DNA of 37,111 bases from Peptococcaceae bacterium (GCA_019420345.1 JAHZHI010000051.1:1-37111); one strand, 5' to 3'. Positions 1 through 7,162 are shown, numbered from the stretch's first letter. Numbers and translations: made by a program. Notes: a model not told the origin generated them from the sequence alone.

Positions 1-45
1 TACCAGAAGTTCTATGAGTCATTTTTTGTTGCACTTAGATTGTAA
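1..45 (+). CDS. 3' end of a possible IS30-like transposase (partial)
   Basis: Reading frame 1 is open from the window edge and ends in a TAA at 43-45, giving a 14-residue tail ending FFVALRL. Short hydrophobic tails with a stop codon inside the right inverted repeat are common in IS30-family transposases. The call rests mainly on the inverted-repeat match between the two window ends (27-52 and 37060-37085). Too little is visible to confirm the family. Confidence 0.35.
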   Translation, partial: YQKFYESFFVALRL

Positions 46-52
46 ATTCGCC
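27..52. repeat. IS-like terminal inverted repeat (right end of an element lying left of the window)
   Basis: This 26-bp stretch, starting TGTTGCACTT and ending AATTCGCC, matches the reverse complement of 37060-37085 at 21 of 26 positions. It lies three bases past the stop codon of the glycosyltransferase gene, so the element would have inserted immediately downstream of that operon. Confidence 0.5.
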
Positions 53-55
53 GTG

Positions 56-1441
56 TCAAAATTGCTTGCGTTGGATGCTGCCCCAGGTGGCTTTGCTGCG
101 GCGGTAGGGCAGGCAGGCGCGGAGCCGCCAGAATACGGTCAATGGCCGATAGTAGAGCGGTTCGACAAGGCAGGCAGCAATAAGGCGGGCGCTGTTGCCA
201 GCACTTTGATAGGCGTTGTAAGCAAAACGTTCCGCGATGACTGCAAACAGTGCCTGAATGACCCCGCAGAGGTAGGCCATGAGAAATAGATGAATGGCGG
301 TGATGGTGAGTTGAAAATAAAAAAGAAGCAGAACAAAGAGAAGATATCCAAGTGCTTCGATCAATGGGCCGCCAAATTCAATAAAAACTTGCTGTGGATA
401 GGCGATGCTGCCGATTTTACCATATTTAGGATTAAAAAGCATGCTGCGATAATTGAATAGGGTTGTAATAAGACCGCGATGCCAACGCACACGCTGGGTT
501 TTCAGGTCTTTGTAAGAAGAGGGGGCTTGTGTCCAGCACACCGCATCGGATGCCATGGTGATTTGATACGGCAGGTGGTGCTCGATGTAGTAGTGGTGCA
601 GGCGCACGATGAGTTCCATGTCTTCGCCAAGCCCTTTTCGATAGCCGCCAGCACGGACGACGGCATCTTTGCGGAACATGCCAAAGGCGCCTGAGATGAT
701 GAGCATGTTGTTGCTTTCATTTTTGCTGAAACGGTTGGTAAGAAAAGCGCGCAGGTATTCAATGATTTGGATTTTTTCGATCATCTTTTTTGGCACGCGG
801 GGTTGAACGATGGTGCCACGCTGCATTTTGCAGCCGTTGGCAATGCGCACGATGCCGCCAACGGCAATGGTTTCTGCACGACGGGCAAAGTGACGGGCAA
901 TGTGCTTGAGAGCATGGGTTTCAAGCATACAGTCGGCGTCGATGCAGCAGATGAGAGGGAAGCGGTTGAGGTTGATGGCGGCGTTAAGAGAATCGGCCTT
1001 GCCGCCGTTTTCTTTGTCAACGAGGGTGATCTTGTGACGGTTAAGGTCGGTGTAGATGCGTCGGATGGGCTGACAAGGCAGCGTTTGAGGAAAGGTCAAG
1101 GGCAGTGGTGAAAGGTGAAAATGGGTGACGACTTTTTCTAAGGTGTCGTCTTTTGAGCCGTCGTTGACAATGATGATTTCAAACGCAGGGTAATCAGAGG
1201 CAAGCAGAGATTCGATGCTTTCAATGATGGTGGCCGATTCGTTATAGGCGGGAACAAGGATGGACACTGGAGCCAGCGCTTCGGACGGCAGATCAATGTT
1301 GGAGTCGGCCACTTTGCGGCTGGTCTTCATGTTCATCATGGCTTTAAAGATGCTGACACTGTACATGACGACAACAACGACGAAATAGATAAAGATGAGT
1401 GCGCTGATAAACAGCGCGATACGGACGATCAGTGCGTTCAT
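56..1441 (-). CDS. GT2 family processive glycosyltransferase (PgaC/BcsA-like)
   Basis: A 461-residue membrane glycosyltransferase, probably polymerising an exopolysaccharide from a nucleotide sugar at the cytoplasmic face. Residues 1-35 form an N-terminal membrane segment. The GT-A domain follows, with VNDGSKDD (92-99), the DAD metal-binding motif (168-170), GED (272-274) and QRVRW (316-320); the last is the QxxRW signature of processive synthases such as cellulose, hyaluronan and PNAG synthases. C-terminal hydrophobic segments follow. I chose the ATG at 1441 because GGAGGA lies about 6 nt upstream; a longer open frame to 1552 runs into the upstream gene without a ribosome site. The ATG overlaps the stop of the HEAT-repeat gene (ATGA), which suggests coupled translation. 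The product polymer cannot be read from sequence. An IS-like end abuts the stop codon. Confidence 0.85.
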   Translation of the reverse strand: MNALIVRIALFISALIFIYFVVVVVMYSVSIFKAMMNMKTSRKVADSNIDLPSEALAPVSILVPAYNESATIIESIESLLASDYPAFEIIIVNDGSKDDTLEKVVTHFHLSPLPLTFPQTLPCQPIRRIYTDLNRHKITLVDKENGGKADSLNAAINLNRFPLICCIDADCMLETHALKHIARHFARRAETIAVGGIVRIANGCKMQRGTIVQPRVPKKMIEKIQIIEYLRAFLTNRFSKNESNNMLIISGAFGMFRKDAVVRAGGYRKGLGEDMELIVRLHHYYIEHHLPYQITMASDAVCWTQAPSSYKDLKTQRVRWHRGLITTLFNYRSMLFNPKYGKIGSIAYPQQVFIEFGGPLIEALGYLLFVLLLFYFQLTITAIHLFLMAYLCGVIQALFAVIAERFAYNAYQSAGNSARLIAACLVEPLYYRPLTVFWRLRACLPYRRSKATWGSIQRKQF

Positions 1442-2511
1442 GGTGCGTCCTCCTTGTGTGGGGTTTGTGCGGCGTTTGTGGTGGACGGTGGATGAATGGA
1501 GAGCTGCAGGTGTGCCATGTCGCTGGCTGCGGATGCGTTGACATCCTGACACACCGATTCAAGGTAGCAGCGTCCGCGGTCACCGTAGTGAAGCAGGTTG
1601 ATGGCGCTGTGGGTGCGGACTTCCCAGTTTTCGTCGTAGAGCATGCGCTTGAGCAGTGCAAAAGCGGCTTCGGTTTGCCGTTCTCCAAGGCGATAGGCTG
1701 CTTCAATGCGCAGTTCCACCGGCTGTTGTGGCCCAATATAGTGTTCCAGAATGCGTGCTGCGGCGGGTTGGTCGCTGCGCGTCAGCAGAAGAATGAGGGC
1801 TTTTTGCAAGCCAATGTCATCTTTGGCAAGATGTGCCAACGTTAAGATCTCTTGGTCGCTGAGCGTATCAGCTCGGAGACTGGCGATAAGAACTGCGCAG
1901 TCGTCGTGGCTGCATGTTGGCTGGTGAATGTGCTGCAGAAGCATGGCGTTGGGGAGTGCAAGGCGGCGGATCATCTCTACTTTGCGTTCGCCGTTAAAGA
2001 CAGCAGCTAATATGGCTTGGAGAATGTCTTGATTTTCTAGAGAGGTATGGGGCAGTTCAAGGGTGTAGTAGAGGCTGAAATAGCTTTCGTCGAAATCCTT
2101 GGCGTTCCAGTAGGGCTGCAGCAGTGCGAAAGATTGAGGGATTTTGGAGATGCCGATGTTTTTGATGGCAAGAATTTTATTGCTGTTGTTGTGAAGATCG
2201 GCGATCAGTTGTTGGTCTAGTCCAAGTGCAAGAAGGGATTGGCTGTAGTCGGCGTTGTCGTATTCTGCTTGTTCTAGGATGAGAGCAAGTACGATGGCTT
2301 CATCGCTTTTGGGGATGGGCGGCAGTGGAACACCGTTATGCAGATGGTGCAGCACGGCTTCGCGCCAATGTTGGCGCTGCATCGTTTGTTTTTTTAAGGT
2401 GTGTTCCTTGATGAGAATCAGTAGGAAAAAGATAAGAATTACGATGCACAACAGCGTCGATAGGACAACCAGGCTCCATTGTATTAGGACTTGCAGTGTG
2501 TGTTCATTCAT
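1438..2511 (-). CDS. HEAT-repeat protein with N-terminal membrane anchor
   Basis: A 357-residue protein with one strong N-terminal transmembrane helix (about residues 8-34) followed by a soluble helical region. The C-terminal half contains HEAT/armadillo-like repeats, including stretches such as VELRIEAAYRLGE and NWEVRTHSAINLLHYG. HEAT repeats are protein-interaction scaffolds. Here the gene is translationally coupled to the downstream GT2 synthase, so an accessory or assembly role in polysaccharide synthesis is the likely inference. The ATG at 2511 has no nearby Shine-Dalgarno sequence; the only one is 2552-2555, ahead of two tiny ATGA-linked frames. A candidate extended -10 (TGCTACAAT) lies upstream around 2590. 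The function of this type of protein is not established. Confidence 0.75.
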   Translation of the reverse strand: MNEHTLQVLIQWSLVVLSTLLCIVILIFFLLILIKEHTLKKQTMQRQHWREAVLHHLHNGVPLPPIPKSDEAIVLALILEQAEYDNADYSQSLLALGLDQQLIADLHNNSNKILAIKNIGISKIPQSFALLQPYWNAKDFDESYFSLYYTLELPHTSLENQDILQAILAAVFNGERKVEMIRRLALPNAMLLQHIHQPTCSHDDCAVLIASLRADTLSDQEILTLAHLAKDDIGLQKALILLLTRSDQPAAARILEHYIGPQQPVELRIEAAYRLGERQTEAAFALLKRMLYDENWEVRTHSAINLLHYGDRGRCYLESVCQDVNASAASDMAHLQLSIHPPSTTNAAQTPHKEDAP

Positions 2512-2627
2512 GGTTTTGTTGCTATGGCGGCTGTCATAGACAGGTCATACGCTCCTTTTTTATTGTGAGGCCACGCTGGGCCTTTTTCATTGTAGCACGC
2601 TTTAGGGTGGCGTGCAGTAACTGCTGT

Positions 2628-2669
2628 AAAAAAAGCCTGTGCGGCATCCCGGTGGGAGGCCGTACAGGC
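2628..2669 (-). terminator. Rho-independent terminator of the ArsR gene
   Basis: An 11-bp stem (GCCTGTGCGGC at 2635-2645 with GCCGTACAGGC at 2659-2669, one G-U pair) is followed on the minus strand by seven U residues. It separates the ArsR transcript from the HEAT/GT2 operon. Confidence 0.85.
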
Positions 2670-2689
2670 GTGGGCCGCGATCAAGCGGC

Positions 2690-3055
2690 TTATTGTTCAG
2701 ATGGGCAGGCAATTTCCACCATCTGCTCGATCATATGGTGCAGGAGCTTGGCCCGGTCGTTGTCGGCGGCTTTGTAGTAGACTTCTTTGCCGTCACGTCG
2801 GCTGGTAATGAGCTTAGCGCCTTTGAGCTGTTTGAGATGATGGCTCACTGCTGGGCTGCTCATGTGGACCATTGCGGAAATATTGATGACGCACTCCTCA
2901 CAGTGGCAAAGCAGCCAGAAAATGCGGATGCGGTTGCCATCTCCAAGCTGCTTGAAAATGTCGGCGACAATTTGAAAATTATCGACGCTCGGCATGTGGG
3001 CGAGCAGTTGGTCTGGAATCTGACCATGGTTGTGAGGCAGATTGTTGTTTGACAT
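2690..3055 (-). CDS. ArsR/SmtB-family metal-responsive repressor
   Basis: A 121-residue winged-helix regulator. The recognition helix region is SSPAVSHHLKQLKGAKLI (66-83) and the wing RRDGKEVYYK (86-95). A cysteine-rich stretch LLCHCEECV places C50, C52 and C55 near the alpha-3 position where As/Cd/Pb-sensing ArsR proteins carry ELCVCDL. An N-terminal HNH and C117 could add ligands. The ATG at 3055 has GGAGGA about 7 nt upstream, whereas the longer frame to 3094 lacks one. It probably derepresses metal-efflux genes when metal binds. The likely targets here are the HMA and P-type ATPase genes 4 kb away, which carry paired palindromes. The metal cannot be named from sequence. Confidence 0.85.
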   Translation of the reverse strand: MSNNNLPHNHGQIPDQLLAHMPSVDNFQIVADIFKQLGDGNRIRIFWLLCHCEECVINISAMVHMSSPAVSHHLKQLKGAKLITSRRDGKEVYYKAADNDRAKLLHHMIEQMVEIACPSEQ

Positions 3056-3111
3056 CAGGCATTCCTCCTTGGGTGTTATTTTATCACATCCCACCCTGGG
3101 GGAAAAGAGAC

Positions 3112-3462
3112 TTATTGTTCTGGTGCGGCTTCGTGGGTGTAGTCGATGATGCGAATGTTGTCACCGACATCGTGGGCGACGAGGTCGCGCATTCTTTTGG
3201 CAAAGGGGCATGGATAGCCAAGAGGCGTACCCTTTGCAATGCAGGATGCAAAAGCGATGGTGTCAGCGCCTTGGGCGACGAGCAGTCGGGCGCGCAGCAC
3301 GGCTTTTTTGCCGGGACAGCCGCCGCAGTCAACAAAGCCAGTGATTTCGATGTCTTCGTCAACGTCGGCGAAGGCGTCTTTGTGACCGAGAATGGTACGG
3401 AAGTCGCGGCCACTGGCACAGTAGTCGCGGGTTTGCATGCAACGAATAACTCCTACTTTCAT
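3112..3462 (-). CDS. CGGC domain-containing protein (copy 1)
   Basis: A 116-residue cysteine-rich protein of the CGGC family, whose function is unknown although metal binding has been proposed for it. Conserved features visible are C8, C15, the DCGGCPGKK motif (C46, C49), FASC (C74) and GYPCPFAK (C85). The ATG at 3462 has a GGAGG site. It lies between the Rrf2 and ArsR genes on the same strand with gaps of 71 and 56 nt, which suggests one transcript. A clear paralogue with the same six cysteine positions lies at 9254-9592, at the other end of the metal island. The context suggests a metal- or thiol-handling role. Confidence 0.8.
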   Translation of the reverse strand: MKVGVIRCMQTRDYCASGRDFRTILGHKDAFADVDEDIEITGFVDCGGCPGKKAVLRARLLVAQGADTIAFASCIAKGTPLGYPCPFAKRMRDLVAHDVGDNIRIIDYTHEAAPEQ

Positions 3463-3489
3463 AGATGGTTCCTCCTTGTGATGATGGGC

Positions 3490-3507
3490 TGGCGTGATGG
3501 CACGCCA
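3490..3507. repeat. Short perfect inverted repeat between the Rrf2 and CGGC genes
   Basis: TGGCGTG and CACGCCA are separated by four bases. There is no U-run, so this is not a simple terminator. It may be an mRNA hairpin between two cotranscribed genes. Confidence 0.4.
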
Positions 3508-3533
3508 ACAAGTGACGGGTGGCAGGTGGCCGC

Positions 3534-3980
3534 TTACTGCGGCAGGTTTTCCAGCTGGGCGAGTTTGGCGTGGTAGCGGTCAAGCACATCCTGCAGCGTC
3601 AGGCGCTGCATGGCATCTTCGGCGCAGCGCTGCACTTCATCGTAGCAGTCGCGCAGTGCCAGCTGAATGTTGACGCCGACGCCGCATTCCGGGTTGGTGT
3701 GGGTGTCCTGATGCAGGAGTGGTTTGTCACCTTCGACGGAGCGGTAAAGGTCGAGCAGAGTGATTTCTGTCGGCGGCCGTGTCAGCGCTGGACGGGCGTG
3801 GCCGTGCACGCTGGTGAGCAGCTGACCTTTGCGCAAGCAGGACATAAGCTGGCGCACGTAGCTGGGATTGGTTTTAATGCTTTTGGCGATGGCGTCACTG
3901 GTCAAACTGGCGTTCTCTGGTGCCAGGGCAATAAATGCGAGAATGTGGGCGGCATCGCTGAGCTTGGTGGAATATTTCAT
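3534..3980 (-). CDS. Rrf2-family transcriptional regulator
   Basis: A 148-residue Rrf2-type winged-helix regulator. The N-terminus MKYSTKLSDAAHILAFIAL and the helix-turn-helix SDAIAKSIKTNPSYVRQLM (28-46) are typical of the family, followed by the wing and a dimerisation helix. Cysteines occur at 48, 99, 112 and 119. The C99 (NPECGVG), C112, C119 spacing is not the classical CX5-7CX5 iron-sulfur cluster arrangement of IscR/NsrR, so the signal sensed is unclear. GGAGG precedes the ATG at 3980. The gene is divergent from the sirtuin cluster. Its own -10 box (4007-4012) lies inside one of two matching 19-bp inverted repeats, so autorepression and control of the sirtuin genes are inferred. Confidence 0.88.
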   Translation of the reverse strand: MKYSTKLSDAAHILAFIALAPENASLTSDAIAKSIKTNPSYVRQLMSCLRKGQLLTSVHGHARPALTRPPTEITLLDLYRSVEGDKPLLHQDTHTNPECGVGVNIQLALRDCYDEVQRCAEDAMQRLTLQDVLDRYHAKLAQLENLPQ

Positions 3981-3996
3981 GGCATACCTCCTTCGC

Positions 3997-4015
3997 TGTT
4001 AATTTTATTATAACA
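3997..4015. promoter_or_regulatory. Candidate Rrf2 operator 1 (TGTTA-N9-TAACA)
   Basis: The 19-bp element TGTTAATTTTATTATAACA has 5-bp inverted ends. It contains the -10 box of the Rrf2 promoter. It matches operator 2 at 4058-4076 in length and arm sequence. Confidence 0.6.
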
Positions 4016-4035
4016 ACCAGTTGACAAAAGAGCAA
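4007..4035 (-). promoter_or_regulatory. Promoter of the Rrf2-CGGC-ArsR operon
   Basis: On the minus strand TTGCTC (4035-4030), a 17-nt spacer and a perfect TATAAT (4012-4007). The -10 is buried in operator 1. Confidence 0.65.
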
Positions 4036-4049
4036 GGGGATGCTAGGAT
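4021..4049 (+). promoter_or_regulatory. Promoter of the sirtuin cluster
   Basis: A perfect -35 TTGACA (4021-4026), a 17-nt spacer and TAGGAT (4044-4049). Transcription would start near 4056, directly at the edge of operator 2. Confidence 0.75.
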
Positions 4050-4057
4050 ATTCGTGA

Positions 4058-4076
4058 TGTTAAAATTAAAATAACA
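4058..4076. promoter_or_regulatory. Candidate Rrf2 operator 2 (TGTTA-N9-TAACA)
   Basis: TGTTAAAATTAAAATAACA has the same length and arms as operator 1. It begins at the predicted transcription start of the sirtuin operon, a position that would allow repression. Confidence 0.6.
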
Positions 4077-4115
4077 ATAGGCAGATTTTACATTGTTGAA
4101 AAGGAGACGATGGCT

Positions 4116-5096
4116 ATGCAGTCTTATGAAGATTTGGTTGTAAACGTTCAGCAGAAAAAATATTCAAGGTATTATAGTGTGTATGCCCAAGGCGGCACGC
4201 CGTATGTTCTAAGCGAGCGGGCACCGCTGACACAGAAAGAGGCAGCTGCTGCACTGGTGGCGCAGATTGATGAGGCAGATTGCGTGCTGGTGGGTGGTGC
4301 ATCGGGATTGTCAGCAGCTGGCGGCGGCGATTTTTACTATGGCGATACGCCGTCTTACCGCAAGTATTTTGGCAAGTTCGCGGAAAAATATCATTTTCAA
4401 GGAGCGTTCAGCGGTATGCAGTATCCGTTTCCGACGCGTGAAGAATTCTGGGGCTATCTGGCAACGTTTCTGTACACCACTCAGCAGGCGCCGCTGCGTC
4501 AGCCATATATGGATCTGGATGTGCTGCTCAGGGGCAAGACTTTTCATGTGCTAACGACCAATCAGGACACGCAGTTTGTGAAGATTTATCCGGAACACCA
4601 AGTGAGTGAGATCCAAGGCGACCATCGTTTCTTTCAGTGCAGCCGCTGTTGCAGCGACGACATATGGGACGCAGTGGCACCCGTGTCAGCGATGGTGGCA
4701 TCAATGGGTGACGGCACAGAGATCGATCCGGCACTGTTGCCACGCTGTCCACATTGCGGTGCAGAAGCGTTTCCTTGGGTGCGCGGTTACGGCAATTTTT
4801 TGCAGGGGCGAAAATATGATGCAGAGTATCAGAAGGTGACAGCATTTATTAATGCTCACGAAAACGATAAGCTGTTGTTTTTGGAATTGGGTGTTGGACG
4901 ATTGACGCCGATGTTCATCCAGGAGCCATTTTGGCATTTGACGGCAGCGCTGCCACAGGCACGCTATGTGGGTGTCAATGATCGATATGCCTTTCTGCCA
5001 AAGGACATCGAAGACCGTGGCCTGATGTTGGTGAGTGACATTGGCACACTGCTGCATGATGCAGCGGCTCTGGTGCAGGCGGGCGCAGCACAATGA
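4116..5096 (+). CDS. SIR2-family (class M-like) NAD-dependent protein, sirtuin 1 of 3
   Basis: A 326-residue sirtuin-fold protein. Visible motifs are the Rossmann GGASGLSAAGG loop (60-70), TTNQD (147-151) matching the sirtuin TQNxD motif, QG (167-168) where classical deacetylases have catalytic His-Gly, and a zinc ribbon of C175/C179 and C211/C214. A Gln at the catalytic His position is a hallmark of class M sirtuins (SirTM), which ADP-ribosylate a lipoylated GcvH-like carrier. ADP-ribosyl transfer is therefore more likely than deacetylation, but this is inference. About 40 extra N-terminal residues precede the Rossmann fold. The ATG at 4116 sits 9 nt after AAGGAG; the ATG at 4110 is possible but only 3 nt away. 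The stop overlaps the next start. Confidence 0.85.
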   Translation: MQSYEDLVVNVQQKKYSRYYSVYAQGGTPYVLSERAPLTQKEAAAALVAQIDEADCVLVGGASGLSAAGGGDFYYGDTPSYRKYFGKFAEKYHFQGAFSGMQYPFPTREEFWGYLATFLYTTQQAPLRQPYMDLDVLLRGKTFHVLTTNQDTQFVKIYPEHQVSEIQGDHRFFQCSRCCSDDIWDAVAPVSAMVASMGDGTEIDPALLPRCPHCGAEAFPWVRGYGNFLQGRKYDAEYQKVTAFINAHENDKLLFLELGVGRLTPMFIQEPFWHLTAALPQARYVGVNDRYAFLPKDIEDRGLMLVSDIGTLLHDAAALVQAGAAQ

Positions 5097-5974
5097 CAGC
5101 AGCAAAGGACGCGCTGAAGCGTTTAGCAGAAGTGCTGGCAACGGCAGATGCAGTGGTGGTGGGCGGCGGTTCAGGCTTGTCAAGTGCAGCTGGCTACGAT
5201 CACTATCATTGGTCACCGGTGCTGGCCGAGGCGTTGGCACCGTTTCGCGAGTACTATGGCTTCGCTTCGCCAATGGCCGGCTATTATCATTGCTATTCCA
5301 GCTACGGTGCGCAGTGGGGTTATTACAGCCAATATCTGCGCTTTATGTGGGAGGCGCCGACGGGACAGCCTTATAAAGATCTTGCAGCGATTCTTTCTGA
5401 CATGCCACACTTTATATTGACGACGAACGTGGACCAGCAGTTTTTCCGGGTGTTCCCAGAAGAACAGGTATGTGCCTTCCAGGGCGATTTCAGCTATTGC
5501 CAATGCAGTCAGCCGTGTCACGATGCGATCTGGCAGAACCGTGCCTTGATTGACACGCTGACGGCTCATCTTGATGGGGTGATGCTGCCGGAAGACTGTG
5601 TACCACGCTGCTCCGAATGTGGGCGTGTGTTGGTGCCTTGGGTGCGTGATGACACCTTTCTCGAAGGGCAATATTGGCAGGCGGCACTGGAACGTTATCA
5701 GGCGTTTCTCAGACAGTGGCTGCTGACATCGTCACTGAAGAAGGTGGTGCTTTTGGAACTGGGCGTTGGTGAAATGACACCGAGCATCATCAAGCTGCCG
5801 TTTTGGCGGCTCACAGAAAAGAACGAGGGCGTGTTTTATGTCATGCTTAATCAATCAGCGACAGCGGCACCGCTGCACTTGGGCACACGTGCGCTGGCAG
5901 TGCAGGGGGATCTTGCAGAATCGTTGGCGCAGCTCAGAGAATGGATGAAGAACGAAGGAGGATGCGATGAATAA
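5093..5974 (+). CDS. SIR2-family (class M-like) protein, sirtuin 2 of 3
   Basis: A 293-residue paralogue of the preceding gene, starting within its stop codon (ATGA overlap) and with no ribosome site of its own, so translation is probably coupled. Motifs: GGGSGLSSAAG (24-34), TTNVDQ (110-115), QG at 130-131 in place of catalytic His-Gly, and zinc-ligand pairs C138/C142 and C173/C176. A strongly conserved LLELGVGEMTP stretch near the C-terminus matches LFLELGVGRLTP in sirtuin 1. It retains the expected NAD-pocket and zinc features and is probably active. Its substrate is unknown, and no GcvH-L, macrodomain or lipoate ligase gene is present nearby. Confidence 0.85.
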   Translation: MTAAKDALKRLAEVLATADAVVVGGGSGLSSAAGYDHYHWSPVLAEALAPFREYYGFASPMAGYYHCYSSYGAQWGYYSQYLRFMWEAPTGQPYKDLAAILSDMPHFILTTNVDQQFFRVFPEEQVCAFQGDFSYCQCSQPCHDAIWQNRALIDTLTAHLDGVMLPEDCVPRCSECGRVLVPWVRDDTFLEGQYWQAALERYQAFLRQWLLTSSLKKVVLLELGVGEMTPSIIKLPFWRLTEKNEGVFYVMLNQSATAAPLHLGTRALAVQGDLAESLAQLREWMKNEGGCDE

Positions 5975-6827
5975 GATCGAGCAACAGGTGGCAGACCACA
6001 TTCAGGAAGCGGATGCAATTGTTATTGGTGCGAGCAATGGCTTGTCAATTGCTGAGGGATTTCATATATTTGCGGATAATGCATGGTTTCGCAGTCATTT
6101 CGGTGATTTTCGCGCGCGCCATGGCTGGCGTTGTCTGTTGGACGGGATGTTTCACCATTTTGCAAGCGAGGAGGAGAAGTGGGGCTTTTGGAGCCGTCTG
6201 GCGACGCTGCAATGTTATAAGCGGCCGGTGTCGCCAATGATGCACCAGCTGTGCGCGATGACTGCGGATAAGCCTTGTTTTGTATTGACTTCCAATGGTG
6301 AGGATCATTTTGTGCCGGCCGGCTTTGCAGCAGCGCAGGTGTTTGACATGGAGGGATCGTTCTCTCGCAGCCGCTGCGCCCGCGGATGTTCGGAAGCGGT
6401 GTGGCCGAATCGTGAAGAGGTGCTGCGCATGGCGTCGCTGGAGCAGGACGGCTATGTACCAACGGTGGCGCTTTCCGCATGTCCGCATTGCGGCGGGCCC
6501 GTAGAGGTGGATATGGCGAGCAGTCAGGCCTATTTCCACACGCAGCGCTGGCAACAGAAAGCGCAAGCATTTCAGGATTTTCTGACGGCTGCGCGGGGCA
6601 AGCGTCTTTTGGTGCTGGAGCTGGGCATCGGTGTGCGCAATCAGCTGATCAAGGCACCGCTGATGCAGTTGGTGGCGGATATGCCAGAAACATTCTATAT
6701 TACGGTCAACAAGGGTGAGCTGTTCATTCCATCAGCAATTGCTGACCGAGCTTTGGGCGTGGATGGTGATTTGCGCACCGTGATTGAGAATGTGTATGCC
6801 TGCATGGGTGAGACAATCATGAAATAA
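5967..6827 (+). CDS. Divergent SIR2-family protein, sirtuin 3 of 3
   Basis: A 286-residue third tandem copy, overlapping sirtuin 2 by 8 bp and served by its own GAAGGAGG site inside that gene. The fold is recognisable: GASNGLSIAEG (21-31), TSNGED (108-113), zinc cysteines C137/C141 and C172/C175, and LVLELGIGVRNQ. However, the catalytic position is Glu129-Gly130 rather than His-Gly or Gln-Gly, and the GAG/GSG turn has become GASNG. It may be a catalytically altered or regulatory partner of the other two, perhaps in a hetero-complex. No terminator follows before the HMA promoter, so read-through into the metal-efflux genes is possible. Confidence 0.8.
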   Translation: MNKIEQQVADHIQEADAIVIGASNGLSIAEGFHIFADNAWFRSHFGDFRARHGWRCLLDGMFHHFASEEEKWGFWSRLATLQCYKRPVSPMMHQLCAMTADKPCFVLTSNGEDHFVPAGFAAAQVFDMEGSFSRSRCARGCSEAVWPNREEVLRMASLEQDGYVPTVALSACPHCGGPVEVDMASSQAYFHTQRWQQKAQAFQDFLTAARGKRLLVLELGIGVRNQLIKAPLMQLVADMPETFYITVNKGELFIPSAIADRALGVDGDLRTVIENVYACMGETIMK

Positions 6828-6844
6828 ATTCTTATGAAAAAGAC

Positions 6845-6873
6845 TTGACGACAGAGGCATAATGCCGTATGAT
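6845..6873 (+). promoter_or_regulatory. Promoter of the HMA/P-type ATPase genes
   Basis: TTGACG (6845-6850), a 17-nt spacer and TATGAT (6868-6873). The operator at 6879-6906 covers the predicted start site. Confidence 0.7.
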
Positions 6874-6878
6874 GGGGT

Positions 6879-6906
6879 CAACAAATAAAAGATTGTTTAA
6901 TTGTTG
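6879..6906. promoter_or_regulatory. Candidate ArsR-type operator upstream of the HMA gene
   Basis: A 28-bp imperfect palindrome with CAACAA and TTGTTG ends and an inner TAAA-N6-TTTA core; 22 of 28 positions are symmetric. It lies just downstream of the -10. The core matches the site at 7215-7236. Confidence 0.55.
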
Positions 6907-6934
6907 ATTTGAGAGACGAAGGGAGACCTTAATC

Positions 6935-7156
6935 ATGAAGAAAACCTATAAGATTGATGTAGACTGTGCCAACTGCGCCAATAAGATGGAAGAAGCGGCA
7001 AAGAAAACCGCTGGCGTAAAGGATGCGGTAGTAAATTTTATGACGCTGAAGATGATCATTGAATTTGAAGACGATGTGGACCCAAAAGCGATCATGCCAA
7101 CAGTGCGCGACAATTGCAAAAAGGTGGAAGACGCCTGTGAAGTGTTCTTGAAATAA
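6935..7156 (+). CDS. Stand-alone HMA-domain metal chaperone (CopZ-like)
   Basis: A 73-residue single heavy-metal-associated domain. The metal-binding loop DCANCANKMEE supplies C11 and C14 (CxxC), after a first beta strand KTYKIDV. Such domains carry Cu(I), Zn(II) or Cd(II) to P1B ATPases. Acidic residues near the loop (D10, and a C-terminal cysteine-containing NCKK/DACE region) are more usual in Zn/Cd-type domains than in copper chaperones. The downstream ATPase lacks its own N-terminal HMA domain, so this gene looks like the separated domain acting in trans. GGGAG precedes the ATG. It has its own promoter and operator. Confidence 0.85.
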   Translation: MKKTYKIDVDCANCANKMEEAAKKTAGVKDAVVNFMTLKMIIEFEDDVDPKAIMPTVRDNCKKVEDACEVFLK

Positions 7157-7162
7157 CCTGTG

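Noticed and set aside
3490..3507. Terminator between the Rrf2 and CGGC genes
   Set aside because: The hairpin lacks a U-run on either strand.
4116..6827. A complete SirTM operon with macrodomain and lipoyl carrier
   Set aside because: No GcvH-like, macrodomain or lipoate-ligase protein is encoded anywhere in the window.
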